Of a stretch of 64,000 nucleotides of DNA, positions 26,406 to 34,535 are shown in pieces. The translations under genes and the position numbers were made by a program. The notes beneath the pieces are model-generated. The model saw nothing but the letters and a program-made list of their open reading frames with translations, ran no database searches and was not told the DNA's origin. The stretch's first letter is position 1, and the number at the start of each line of letters is the position of its first letter. Origin of the DNA: Ferrovibrio sp965278975 (GTDB lineage Bacteria; Pseudomonadota; Alphaproteobacteria; Ferrovibrionales; Ferrovibrionaceae); assembly GCF_965278975.1 (NCBI RefSeq), contig NZ_OZ257126.1:1178001-1242000 (forward strand), given 5' to 3'.

Positions 26406-27599
26406 ATGTCTGATCCTCAACCAACCGCCGCTGCCAGCCGGCCGCCCGCTGTCCTGCAAGTGATTCCCGCCCTGGTCACCGGCGGGGTCGAGCGCGGCAC
26501 CGTGGACCTAGCCCGCGCCCTGGCCCAGGCCGGGTGGAAATCCTATGTCGCCTCCGAAGGCGGCCCGATGGTGCGCGAGCTGGAGCGCGCCGGGGCGCAG
26601 CATTTCACCCTGCCGCTGGCGAGCAAGAATCCGCTGGTGATGCGCAAGAATGTCGGCCGCCTGGAGGCGCTGATCCGCGACTTGCCGGTCGATCTGGTGC
26701 ATGCCCGCAGCCGGGCGCCAGCCTGGTCGGCGCGGGCCGCCGCACGGGCCTGCGGCCTGCCTTTCGTGACCACCTTCCACAATGCCTACAAGGCCGATAA
26801 CTGGCTGAAGAAGCTGTGGAATTCCTCGATGGCCAAGGGCGACCGGGTGGTTGCCATCTCGGATTTCGTCGCCAACCACGCGCATAGCCGCTATGGCGTA
26901 CCCTGGACCCGGCTGACCACCATCCCGCGCGGCACCGACCTGGCCAAGTTCGACCCCACGCGGGTCAGCCCCGAGCGTATCACCCAGCTTTCGCGCGCCT
27001 GGCGCCTGGAAGACGGCCTGCCGGTGATCCTGCTGCCGGGCCGCCTGACCCGCTGGAAGGGCCAGACCGTGCTGCTGCGGGCGCTGGCCAAGCTGGCCGA
27101 ACTGCGCGGCGGCAAGCGCGACTTCATCGGCGTGGTGGTGGGCGACCACCAGGGCCGCGAGACCTACCGCAACGAATTGTTCCAGCTGGCCGCCCAGCTT
27201 GGCCTGGAAGGCAGCCTGCGGCTGCCCGGCGATACCCGCGACATGCCGGCGGCGCTGATGCTGGCCGATGTGGTGGTTTCAGCCTCGATCGAGCCCGAAG
27301 GCTTCGGCCGCATCGCCGTGGAAGCCCAGGCGATGGGCCGCCCGGTGATCGCCACCAACCATGGCGGCGCGCGCGAAACCGTGCTGCCGGGCGAGACCGG
27401 CTGGCTGGTGGCGCCGAACCATCCGGCGGAACTGGCGGCGGCGCTGAATGAAGCGATCTCCATGACGCCGGAGCAGCGCCAGGCGATGAGCCGCCGGGCC
27501 ATGGACCATGTGGCGGCGCATTTCACCGTGGATGCGATGTGCGCCGGCTATATCCAGGTCTATACCGAGCTGCTGTTCGGCCGCGAGGCGGCGGCATGA
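26406..27599 (+). CDS. Glycosyltransferase family 4 (GT-B)
   Basis: A 397-residue retaining GT-B glycosyltransferase, probably for lipopolysaccharide or other surface glycans. The N-terminal domain opens VLQVIPALVTGGVERGTVDLARAL, the acceptor domain glycine-rich loop. The C-terminal domain has LLPGRLTRWKGQTVLL and the E-x7-E motif in ASIEPEGFGRIAVEAQAMG. It overlaps the next glycosyltransferase by ATGA, so both act in one operon and probably one pathway. Sugar specificity unknown. Confidence 0.9.
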   Translation: MSDPQPTAAASRPPAVLQVIPALVTGGVERGTVDLARALAQAGWKSYVASEGGPMVRELERAGAQHFTLPLASKNPLVMRKNVGRLEALIRDLPVDLVHARSRAPAWSARAAARACGLPFVTTFHNAYKADNWLKKLWNSSMAKGDRVVAISDFVANHAHSRYGVPWTRLTTIPRGTDLAKFDPTRVSPERITQLSRAWRLEDGLPVILLPGRLTRWKGQTVLLRALAKLAELRGGKRDFIGVVVGDHQGRETYRNELFQLAAQLGLEGSLRLPGDTRDMPAALMLADVVVSASIEPEGFGRIAVEAQAMGRPVIATNHGGARETVLPGETGWLVAPNHPAELAAALNEAISMTPEQRQAMSRRAMDHVAAHFTVDAMCAGYIQVYTELLFGREAAA

Positions 27600-28546
27600 C
27601 GCTGCCGGCACTGGCAGCCGAGCCGCAGCGCCTCTTGGTGATCAAGCATGGCGCGCTGGGTGATTTCATCCAGGCGCTGGGGCCGATGCAGGCGATCCGC
27701 GAAGCACATCCGCAGGCGCATATCACGCTGCTGACCACCGCCCCCTATGCCGAGCTTGGCCGCCGCTCCGGCTATGTCGATGATGTGTGGATCGATCCGC
27801 GGCCGCGCTGGAATTTCGGGCAATGGCTGGCGTTGCGCGCCAAGCTGATCTCCGGTCGCTTCGGCCGCATCTACGACCTGCAGACCTCGGGCCGCTCGAC
27901 GCGCTATTTCTACCTGTTCCCGCGCCCGCGCCCGGAATGGTCCGGCATCGGGCTGGGCCGCTCGCATCCCCATGCCAATGAGCGCCGCAACCTGATGCAC
28001 ACGCTGGACCGCCAGGCCGAGCAGCTGCGCATGGCCGGGATCAGCCGGGTGCCGCCGCCGGATCTGAGCTGGGCCGATGCCGATATCGGGCGCTACAGGC
28101 TGGAGCCGCGCTTTGCCCTGCTGGTGCCGGGCGGCTCGGCGCACCGGCCGGAAAAACGCTGGCCGGCGCAGCACTATGCCACGCTGGCCCGGGCCTTGAG
28201 CGCCGATGGCATCCAGCCGGTGCTGATCGGCACCAAGGCGGAAGCCGAGCTGATCGGCGCCATCAAGGCCGAGGCGCCGAAATCCGCCGACCTGCTGGGC
28301 CGCACCAGCTTTTTCGACCTTGCCGCCCTGGCACGCCAGGCGGTGGTGGCGGTGGGCAACGATACCGGCCCGATGCACCTGTTCGCGGTCGCCGGCGCCC
28401 CCTGCCTGGTGCTGTTTTCCGCCGCCTCCGACCCGATGCTCTGCGCGCCGCGCGGCCAGCAGGTGCGGGTGATCCGTTCCTCCAAACTGGAGGATGTGTC
28501 GGTGGAAGAAGTGCTGGGCGCCCTGGCTCTGCTCAATCAGCTTTAG
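27596..28546 (+). CDS. Glycosyltransferase family 9 (heptosyltransferase-like)
   Basis: A 316-residue GT9 protein similar to LPS heptosyltransferases WaaC/WaaF. The N-terminus LLVIKHGALGDFIQALGPMQAIRE is the family signature, and the C-terminal donor site is seen in LLVPGGSAHRPEKRWPAQHYA and VAVGNDTGPMHLFAVAGAPCLVLF. The start overlaps the GT4 stop by 4 bases. Together the pair suggests outer-core or lipid A-proximal sugar transfer, but neighbouring LPS genes are absent. Confidence 0.9.
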   Translation: MTLPALAAEPQRLLVIKHGALGDFIQALGPMQAIREAHPQAHITLLTTAPYAELGRRSGYVDDVWIDPRPRWNFGQWLALRAKLISGRFGRIYDLQTSGRSTRYFYLFPRPRPEWSGIGLGRSHPHANERRNLMHTLDRQAEQLRMAGISRVPPPDLSWADADIGRYRLEPRFALLVPGGSAHRPEKRWPAQHYATLARALSADGIQPVLIGTKAEAELIGAIKAEAPKSADLLGRTSFFDLAALARQAVVAVGNDTGPMHLFAVAGAPCLVLFSAASDPMLCAPRGQQVRVIRSSKLEDVSVEEVLGALALLNQL

Positions 28547-28599
28547 AGCGTTTCAATACCGCTGCAAAACCGCCGTGGCCACACATTCAAATATACCAC

Positions 28600-28634
28600 T
28601 TTATGGTTTAATGATATAAATTAAACACCATAAA
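28600..28634. promoter_or_regulatory. AT-rich imperfect palindrome upstream of the acyltransferase gene
   Basis: TTTATGGTTTAAT and ATTAAACACCATAAA form an inverted repeat with a two-base insertion around GATATAA, in an AT-rich patch within GC-rich surroundings. It lies 36 bases before the LCAT-like gene and could be an operator overlapping a promoter, or a terminator of the glycosyltransferase operon. Confidence 0.45.
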
Positions 28635-28669
28635 AGCAGTATCAGCCAGACCATTGATGGGGGAACCTC

Positions 28670-30001
28670 ATGGCATTGCCTGATCCGGTGATTTTCCTGC
28701 CAGGAATTCTTGGCACCAACCTGCGCGACCTTTACAGCATCCCGCCCGAATTGGTGTGGGCTTACCCCGACAGCATGCTCGCGCCCTGGCGCAACGAGCA
28801 GAATTTCGAGCGCGTGGCGCTGCATCCAGACAATCCTCAATACGAGGCGCGGGAGCCGGCACGGGTCAGCCCGGATTACATGCCCGGTGCGGTCTACGCG
28901 GAATTCATCGACGAATTGCGCCATAACCTGCGGCGGAGCGAACAGGAGCCGGTACCGGTCTATCCCTTCGGCTATGACTGGCGCCAGAAACTCGATATCA
29001 CCCAGGCGCAGCTCGGCGAGTTCATCACCGAAGTGATCGAGCGCACCCTGCTGCTGCGCCATTATCATGCCGACGGCTACCACAAACGCCGCACCGTCAG
29101 CCTGATCGGCCATTCCATGGGCGGCCTGGTCATTGCCGGCTATCTCGCCAGCCGGATGCCAGCAAATGGCGGCAAGGGCGATGCCCGGGTGAGCAAGGTC
29201 ATCACCCTGGCCACGCCCTTCCGGGGCTCCATCGAATCCGTGGTGAAAATAACCACGGGCACCGACAATCTCGGCGGCACGCCACCCAAACCGCGCGAGC
29301 GTGAAGCCGCCCGCATCACGCCAGCGCTGTATCACCTGCTGCCGAGCTTTTCTGACGGAATCGGCCTGCCGCCGAACAGCGATTCGCTATTCAAGGAAAC
29401 CGTCTGGCAACGCAGCATCAAGGACACCATCGCCGCCTATATCGACAAATACCGTGTCGATCCCGCCGCCGCGAAACCGGATGACGCGGCAATATTGCTG
29501 CAACGCTTCCTGAGTGAAGCCAAACGCTACATCGACAAGGTGGCCGCCCTCGATCTCGCGGCCATCAACCTGAAATCCACCGACTGGCTCTGCATCATTG
29601 GCGGCGGCAGCAACACCCGGGTGGCGCTGAATATCGACGGCAAGGGCAGAACCGGGCCGGAATTCCGCTTCAACGAGAAGGAAGACTGGGCCAATGACTG
29701 GCCGAACAGCCTGCGATCAGGCGATGGCACCGTGCCGCTGGCCGGCGCGCTGCCACGCTTCCTCGCCCCCAACCAAGTCGTCTGCGTAACGCCCGACGAT
29801 TTCGGCGCCTGGGAAATCGCCGATCAGGCACTGAACAAGCTGGCGGGCTTCCACGCTCTTCTGCCCAATATGAACCTGACGCAGCGCCTGGCCGTCCGTT
29901 TCCTGCGCCCGGAAAGCCGCAGCGATATCTGGGGCCGGCCATTGCCGGGAGTGAAGCAGTGGGATCCGCCGATTGCCGGCTTGCCGCCACGCGACAACTA
30001 A
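28670..30001 (+). CDS. LCAT-like lipase/acyltransferase (alpha/beta hydrolase)
   Basis: A 443-residue protein of the lecithin:cholesterol acyltransferase-like superfamily. The opening PVIFLPGILGTNL is the oxyanion region, GHSMGGLV holds the nucleophile Ser149, SGDGTVPLAGALP the acid, and LAGFHALLP a probable histidine. VYPFGYDWRQ (residues 98-105) is a typical family motif. There is no signal peptide, so it looks cytoplasmic unless exported by another route. The family is thinly spread in bacteria and the gene stands alone after an AT-rich palindrome, which suggests acquisition. Physiological substrate unknown. Confidence 0.8.
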   Translation: MALPDPVIFLPGILGTNLRDLYSIPPELVWAYPDSMLAPWRNEQNFERVALHPDNPQYEAREPARVSPDYMPGAVYAEFIDELRHNLRRSEQEPVPVYPFGYDWRQKLDITQAQLGEFITEVIERTLLLRHYHADGYHKRRTVSLIGHSMGGLVIAGYLASRMPANGGKGDARVSKVITLATPFRGSIESVVKITTGTDNLGGTPPKPREREAARITPALYHLLPSFSDGIGLPPNSDSLFKETVWQRSIKDTIAAYIDKYRVDPAAAKPDDAAILLQRFLSEAKRYIDKVAALDLAAINLKSTDWLCIIGGGSNTRVALNIDGKGRTGPEFRFNEKEDWANDWPNSLRSGDGTVPLAGALPRFLAPNQVVCVTPDDFGAWEIADQALNKLAGFHALLPNMNLTQRLAVRFLRPESRSDIWGRPLPGVKQWDPPIAGLPPRDN

Positions 30002-30031
30002 GTATTTGAAATTCAGCCCTTCCGCGCTAAT

Positions 30032-30072
30032 ATGACCATAGTGCGTGACCATGGTCATATGACCATGGTCAT
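30032..30072. promoter_or_regulatory. Operator repeats of the toxin-antitoxin operon
   Basis: Two perfect palindromes, TGACCATGGTCA (30046-30057) and ATGACCATGGTCAT (30059-30072), stand next to each other, with a degenerate half site ATGACCATA at 30032-30040. Adjacent palindromes just before a Phd/YefM antitoxin are the usual autoregulatory operators. Confidence 0.75.
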
Positions 30073-30088
30073 CTACAGGAGACCTGCC

Positions 30089-30109
30089 ATGACCCGGATG
30101 ATCCCATGA
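30089..30109 (+). CDS. Six-codon leader ORF (MTRMIP) before the antitoxin
   Basis: A ribosome site ACAGGAG lies 9 bases before the ATG at 30089, which encodes only MTRMIP before a TGA that overlaps the antitoxin ATG as ATGA. The 17 bases 30089-30105 are an imperfect tandem copy of 30106-30122, the true start region. Translation of the antitoxin may depend on ribosomes finishing this peptide. Whether it is made is unknown. Confidence 0.4.
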   Translation: MTRMIP

Positions 30110-30348
30110 CCCGTATGATCAAGGCCAGCGAGTTCAAGGCCAAATGCCTCGGCCTGATGGACGAGGTGGCGGCCAGCGGCGAAAGCATCATCATCACCAA
30201 GAACGGCAAGCCGGTGGCTACGCTGGCACCGGCGCGCAAGTACACCTTCGACGAAGCCTATGGCGCCTTGAAGGACAAAATCAGGATCACCGGTGATATC
30301 ATCTCGCCGGCGAGCGACCCAGAGGACTGGGAGGTTTTGCGCGATTGA
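30106..30348 (+). CDS. Type II antitoxin, Phd/YefM family
   Basis: An 80-residue antitoxin. The N-terminal MIKASEFKAKCLGLMDEVAASGESIIITKNGKPVATLAP is the Phd/YefM DNA-binding fold; the charged C-terminus (YGALKDKIRITGDIISPASDPEDWEVLRD) would wrap around and block the toxin. The stop overlaps the toxin start codon TTG. The protein should repress its own promoter through the palindromes at 30046-30072. Confidence 0.9.
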   Translation: MTRMIKASEFKAKCLGLMDEVAASGESIIITKNGKPVATLAPARKYTFDEAYGALKDKIRITGDIISPASDPEDWEVLRD

Positions 30349-30743
30349 TCCTGCTCGACACCCATGTACTGATCTGGCTGCTCTATCGGAGCCGCAATTT
30401 CGGACCCAGAACGCAAGCTTTATTGGATCAGGGCTTCCAGGCCGAGAGCCTCGTCGCATCGGCAATCAGCTATTGGGAAATCGGCCTGTTGCAGCGCAAG
30501 CGCCGAATTGAGTTGGATCTTACAGCCAGCGAATTCCGCGACACCGCCCTGAAACTCGGGATCGACGAACTACCACTGGACGGCGCCACCGCGATTGCCG
30601 CCGCCAGCCTCGACCTGCATCCCGATCCGGCAGACCGTTTCATCCTCGCCACCGCCCAGGCGCAGGCCGCCATCCTGGTGACGGCGGATGAGCAGTTGCT
30701 GGCCTGGCCGGGGCAGGTGAACCGCCAGGATGCCCGGCTATGA
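30345..30743 (+). CDS. VapC-type PIN-domain toxin
   Basis: A 132-residue PIN-domain ribonuclease, probably cutting tRNA or rRNA. The acidic metal-binding residues are in place: Asp5 in MILLDTHVLIW, Glu45 in ISYWEIGLL, and Asp97 in DPADRFILATAQ, with Asp115 as a possible fourth. The start codon is TTG at 30345, overlapping the antitoxin stop; it is the only start that includes the first catalytic Asp. Pairing of a PIN toxin with a Phd-type antitoxin is a common mixed arrangement. Confidence 0.9.
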   Translation: MILLDTHVLIWLLYRSRNFGPRTQALLDQGFQAESLVASAISYWEIGLLQRKRRIELDLTASEFRDTALKLGIDELPLDGATAIAAASLDLHPDPADRFILATAQAQAAILVTADEQLLAWPGQVNRQDARL

Positions 30744-30755
30744 TTGGTGGGCGGG

Positions 30756-30783
30756 TTGACAGGGCAAGACCATGCTCTAGGCT
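30756..30783 (+). promoter_or_regulatory. Candidate promoter of thrS
   Basis: A perfect TTGACA (30756-30761) and TAGGCT (30778-30783) with 16 bases between them, 32 bases before the thrS ATG. The -10 is weak by E. coli standards. Confidence 0.5.
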
Positions 30784-30815
30784 GCGCCGCCTTGGTTTTA
30801 CTTGAGGATTCCAGC

Positions 30816-32804
30816 ATGTCCGCCACCGCTTCCGCGCCCGAGATTCGCCTGACGCTGCCCGATGGCAGCGTGCGAACTTGCGCCAGCGGGGCGACCGGCG
30901 CCGATATCGCCGCCGCCATCGGTCCGGGCCTGGCCAAGGCCGCACTGGCGATCCGCCTGGATGGCACCTTGCGCGATCTCAAGACGCCGCTGAAAAGCGA
31001 CGCGCGTTTCGAGATCGTGACCATGAAGGACAAGAACGAGGCCGAACTCCTCGAACTGATCCGCCATGACGGCGCCCATGTGCTGGCCCAGGCGGTGCAG
31101 GAACTGTTCCCCGGCACCCAGATCACCTTTGGCCCGGCAACCGATGACGGCTTCTATTACGACTTCGTGCGCGATGAGCCGTTCACGCCGGAAGACTTCG
31201 CCAAGATCGAACAGCGCATGGCCGAGATCGTAAAGCGCGATCTGCCGATCGACCGCGAGGAATGGCCCGCCGACAAGGCAGTGGATTACTTCAAGTCCAT
31301 CGGCGAGACCTACAAGGCCGAATGGGTGGCGGAAATCGCCAAGCGCGGCGAGGCAATCTCGATCTACCGCCAGGGCGACGCTTGGCTCGACCTCTGCATG
31401 GGCCCGCATCTGCCTTCCACCGGCAAGCTGCCCGTCGCCTTCAAGATCATGAAGGTATCCGGCGCCTATTGGCGCGGCGATGCCAAGAATCGCCAGTTGC
31501 AGCGCGTCTACGCCACCGCCTGGCGCGACCCGAAAGAACTGGACGCGCATCTCAAGCGCCTGGAAGAAGCCGAAAAGCGCGACCACCGCCGTTTGGGCCG
31601 CGAGATGGGCCTGTTCCATCAGCAGGAAGAAGCGGCAGGCATGGTGTTCTGGCACCCCAAGGGCTGGACGCTGTACCGCACGCTTGAGCGCTTCATGCGC
31701 GAGCGCCTGGAAGTCGCCAAGTATGTGGAAGTGAAAACGCCGCAGCTGGTCGACCGCAAGCTCTGGGAGGCTTCCGGCCACTGGGAGAAGTTCCGCCAGA
31801 ACATGTATATCGCGGAGAACGAGGACGGCATCCGCGATTACGCCGCCGATCCGAATGAACGCATCTTCGCGCTGAAGCCGATGAACTGCCCCTGCCATGT
31901 GCAGATTTTCAATCAGGGGCTTAAATCCTATCGCGACCTGCCGCTGCGCATGGCCGAGTTCGGTTCCTGCCACCGCTTCGAGCCGGGCGGTGCGCTGCAC
32001 GGCATCATGCGGGTGCGCAACTTCACCCAGGACGACGCGCATATCTTCTGCACCGAAGACCAGATCATCTCCGAGAGCCAGGCCTTCTGCTCGCTGCTGC
32101 AGGGCATCTACCAGGATCTCGGCTTCGCCGAATTGCGGGTGAAATTCTCCGACCGCCCGGCGACGCGGGCCGGCAGCGACGCGATCTGGGACAAGGCCGA
32201 GGGCGCACTGAAGGCCGCCTGCGAGGCCGTGGGCCTGGACTACACGCTGAACCCAGGCGAAGGCGCCTTCTATGGCCCGAAGCTGGAATTCGTGCTGCGC
32301 GACACCATTGGCCGCGACTGGCAATGCGGCACCTTGCAGGTGGATTTCGTGCTGCCGGAACGCCTGGGCGCGGAATATGTCGGCGCCGATGGCGCCCGCC
32401 ACCAGCCGGTGATGCTGCACCGGGCGATTCTGGGCAGTTTCGAGCGCTTTATCGGCATCCTGCTGGAACAATATGCCGGCAAACTGCCGCTCTGGCTGTC
32501 GCCGCTGCAGGTGGTGGTGGCGCCAATCGTCTCCGATGCCGACCCCTATGCCCAGAAGGTGGCCGACGAGATGGCCGCCGCCGGCCTGCGCGTGGATACC
32601 GATCTGCGCAATGAAAAGATCAACTACAAGATCCGCGAGCATAGCCTGGTCAAGGTGCCGGTGCTGGCCATCGTGGGCAAAAAAGAGGCTGAGCAAGGAA
32701 CGGTCACATTGCGCCGCCTGGGCGAGGAGGCCCAGGTAACCGTTGCGCTGGCCGACGCGGTTGCTAAATTGGCCGCCGAAGCACGCCTGCCGGCTGCCCG
32801 TTAA
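30816..32804 (+). CDS. thrS: Threonyl-tRNA synthetase
   Basis: ThrS charges tRNA-Thr and removes misacylated serine. The 662-residue product has an N-terminal TGS domain (IRLTLPDGSVRTCASGATGADIA), the editing domain with HDGAHVLAQ near residue 90, and the class II core with the zinc cysteine in LKPMNCPCHVQIF and motif 2 MRVRNFTQDDAHIFC. The C-terminal anticodon domain begins near PLQVVVAPIVSD. GAGGA precedes the ATG at 30816. infC follows, as in many bacteria. Confidence 0.98.
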   Translation: MSATASAPEIRLTLPDGSVRTCASGATGADIAAAIGPGLAKAALAIRLDGTLRDLKTPLKSDARFEIVTMKDKNEAELLELIRHDGAHVLAQAVQELFPGTQITFGPATDDGFYYDFVRDEPFTPEDFAKIEQRMAEIVKRDLPIDREEWPADKAVDYFKSIGETYKAEWVAEIAKRGEAISIYRQGDAWLDLCMGPHLPSTGKLPVAFKIMKVSGAYWRGDAKNRQLQRVYATAWRDPKELDAHLKRLEEAEKRDHRRLGREMGLFHQQEEAAGMVFWHPKGWTLYRTLERFMRERLEVAKYVEVKTPQLVDRKLWEASGHWEKFRQNMYIAENEDGIRDYAADPNERIFALKPMNCPCHVQIFNQGLKSYRDLPLRMAEFGSCHRFEPGGALHGIMRVRNFTQDDAHIFCTEDQIISESQAFCSLLQGIYQDLGFAELRVKFSDRPATRAGSDAIWDKAEGALKAACEAVGLDYTLNPGEGAFYGPKLEFVLRDTIGRDWQCGTLQVDFVLPERLGAEYVGADGARHQPVMLHRAILGSFERFIGILLEQYAGKLPLWLSPLQVVVAPIVSDADPYAQKVADEMAAAGLRVDTDLRNEKINYKIREHSLVKVPVLAIVGKKEAEQGTVTLRRLGEEAQVTVALADAVAKLAAEARLPAAR

Positions 32805-32858
32805 ACCAACCGGCCCGGTTCAATACCCCTACATCGTCAACATCGACAGGAGTTCACC

Positions 32859-33401
32859 ATAGCCCGCCCACCCTTCCAGCCCGCACCGCCGCCCAAGACC
32901 GATGGCCCGCGGGTTAATTTCGAGATCGACGTACCCCAGGTCCGCCTGATCGACGCCGCCGGTGAAAACCGTGGCGTTGTTTCCATCCGCGATGCGCTGC
33001 GTCTGGCCGAAGAAGCCGGATTGGACCTCTGCGAAATCTCGCCCAACGCCGCGCCGCCGGTGGCCAAGATCCTGGATTTTGGCAAGTACAAATACGAGGC
33101 GCAGAAGAAGGCCGCCGAGGCCCGCAAGAAGCAGAAGGTCATCGAGATCAAGGAAATCAAGCTGCGCCCCGGCATCGACATCCATGATTACGGGGTGAAG
33201 ATGAAGGCGATGCACCGCTTCCTCGAAGAAGGCGACAAGGTGAAGGTCACCCTGCGCTTCCGTGGCCGCGAAATGGCGCACCAGGAACTGGGCATGAAGG
33301 TGCTGGACCGCGTGCGCGAAGATCTGGTGGACAAGGCCAAGGTGGAACAGTCACCGAAGATGGAAGGCCGCCAGATGACCATGGTGATGTCGCCGAAATA
33401 A
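32859..33401 (+). CDS. infC: Translation initiation factor IF-3 (ATA start codon)
   Basis: IF-3 binds the 30S subunit and rejects non-standard start codons. The reading frame reaches a full-length N-terminus only from ATA at 32859, with AGGAG six bases before it. The 180-residue product then shows VNFEIDVPQVRLIDAAGENRG, the linker helix (FGKYKYEAQKKAAEARKKQK) and the C-terminal domain (EIKLRPGIDIHDYGVKMK, KVKVTLRFRGREMAHQELG). No ATG, GTG or TTG lies in frame between the upstream stop and the conserved region. Rare start codons on infC are the classic basis of its autoregulation. It follows thrS by 54 bases; rpmI and rplT do not follow. Confidence 0.95.
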   Translation: MARPPFQPAPPPKTDGPRVNFEIDVPQVRLIDAAGENRGVVSIRDALRLAEEAGLDLCEISPNAAPPVAKILDFGKYKYEAQKKAAEARKKQKVIEIKEIKLRPGIDIHDYGVKMKAMHRFLEEGDKVKVTLRFRGREMAHQELGMKVLDRVREDLVDKAKVEQSPKMEGRQMTMVMSPK

Positions 33402-33425
33402 GGCGACACGGCGCCCCGCAAGGGG

Positions 33426-33519
33426 CGTCATCCCCCGCTTCAGGCGGGGTATCCACGAGCACCCTTTTCAAGATTATAAAAATAACGCGTGGATGCCCCG
33501 GCCAAGCCGGGGCATGACG
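33426..33519. repeat. Palindromic intergenic repeat, family A, copy 2
   Basis: Opens CGTCATCCCCCGC, closes GGGGCATGACG, with ATCCACGAG and CGCGTGGAT facing each other around an AT-rich core. It begins in the infC 3' hairpin (CGCCCC-GCAA-GGGGCG, 33411-33427) and may contribute to transcript end formation. Confidence 0.85.
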
Positions 33520-33539
33520 GCGAAGCGAGGAAGCACCGC

Positions 33540-34529
33540 ATGAGCAGCAGCGTGAAAGCGATGATCGCCAAGGCCTGGGGTGGCCCGGAGACCCTGGTCT
33601 ATGAAGACCTCGCCCTGCCGGAACTCGGCCCGCGCCATGTCCGCATCCGCGTACACGCCGCCGGCCTGAATTTCCCCGACACGCTGATGATCGCCGGCAA
33701 GTATCAGTTCAAGCCGAGCTTCCCCTTCGCACCCGGCATGGAATGCGCCGGCGTCATCGATGCCGTGGGCGAGAAGGTGCGCGACCTCAAGCCCGGCGAC
33801 CGCGTGCTCGCCACCACTGGCCATGGCTCGTTCGCCGAAGCGGTGGTGACCGAAGACCGCAACGTGTTCAAGATTCCGGACAGCATGAGCTACGAAATCG
33901 CGGCTGGCTTTCCGATTACCTACGGCACCACCTATCACGCCCTGGTCGACCGTGGCCGGCTGAAAAAAGGTGAAGTGCTGCTGGTGCATGGCGCGGCCGG
34001 CGGCGTCGGCCTCAATGCCGTGGAACTGGGCCGCGAACTCGGCGCCACCGTGATCGGCACCGTGGGCTCCGATGAGAAGGCCGCCATCGTCAAGCAATAT
34101 GGCGCGGCGCATGTCATCAACTACTCCACGGAAAGCATCAAGGACCGCGTGAAGGAACTCACCGGCGGCAACGGCGCCGATGTGATCTATGACGCGGTCG
34201 GCGGCGATGCCTTCGACCAGTCTTTGCGCTGCATCAACTGGGATGGCCGCCTGCTGGTGATCGGCTTCGCCTCGGGCCGCATCCCGGAAGCGCCGGCCAA
34301 CATGGCGCTGATCAAGGGCTGCTCCATCGTCGGCGTATTCTGGGGTGCCTTCGCGGCGCGCGAGGCGGAAAAGAACCGCGCCAATTTCGCCGCCCTGTTC
34401 AGCCTGTTCCAGCATGGCAAGCTGAAGCCGCATGTCTCGGCGAGCTTCCCGCTGCAGCAAGTACCGCAGGCGATGCAGGCTCTGCTCAGCCGCAAGACCA
34501 CCGGCAAGGTGGTCATCACCGTGCCGTGA
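33540..34529 (+). CDS. NADPH:quinone oxidoreductase-like protein (zinc-free MDR family)
   Basis: A 329-residue medium-chain dehydrogenase/reductase of the quinone oxidoreductase type. It has the N-terminal catalytic domain (VRIRVHAAGLNFPDTLMIAG, where zinc-binding Cys is replaced), the NADPH site VLLVHGAAGGVGLNAVELG, and the closing SRKTTGKVVITV. Lacking zinc ligands it probably reduces quinones or enoyl substrates. GAGG precedes the ATG at 33540. The methyltransferase gene begins 6 bases after its stop. Confidence 0.92.
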   Translation: MSSSVKAMIAKAWGGPETLVYEDLALPELGPRHVRIRVHAAGLNFPDTLMIAGKYQFKPSFPFAPGMECAGVIDAVGEKVRDLKPGDRVLATTGHGSFAEAVVTEDRNVFKIPDSMSYEIAAGFPITYGTTYHALVDRGRLKKGEVLLVHGAAGGVGLNAVELGRELGATVIGTVGSDEKAAIVKQYGAAHVINYSTESIKDRVKELTGGNGADVIYDAVGGDAFDQSLRCINWDGRLLVIGFASGRIPEAPANMALIKGCSIVGVFWGAFAAREAEKNRANFAALFSLFQHGKLKPHVSASFPLQQVPQAMQALLSRKTTGKVVITVP

Positions 34530-34535
34530 CGGGCT

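Noticed and set aside
30798..32696. A 632-codon open frame opposite thrS
   Set aside because: Shadow frame of thrS; no motifs or ribosome site.
33021..33401. infC starting at an internal TTG
   Set aside because: It would remove the N-terminal domain (IDVPQVRLID and following), which is well conserved; the ATA start with AGGAG is better.
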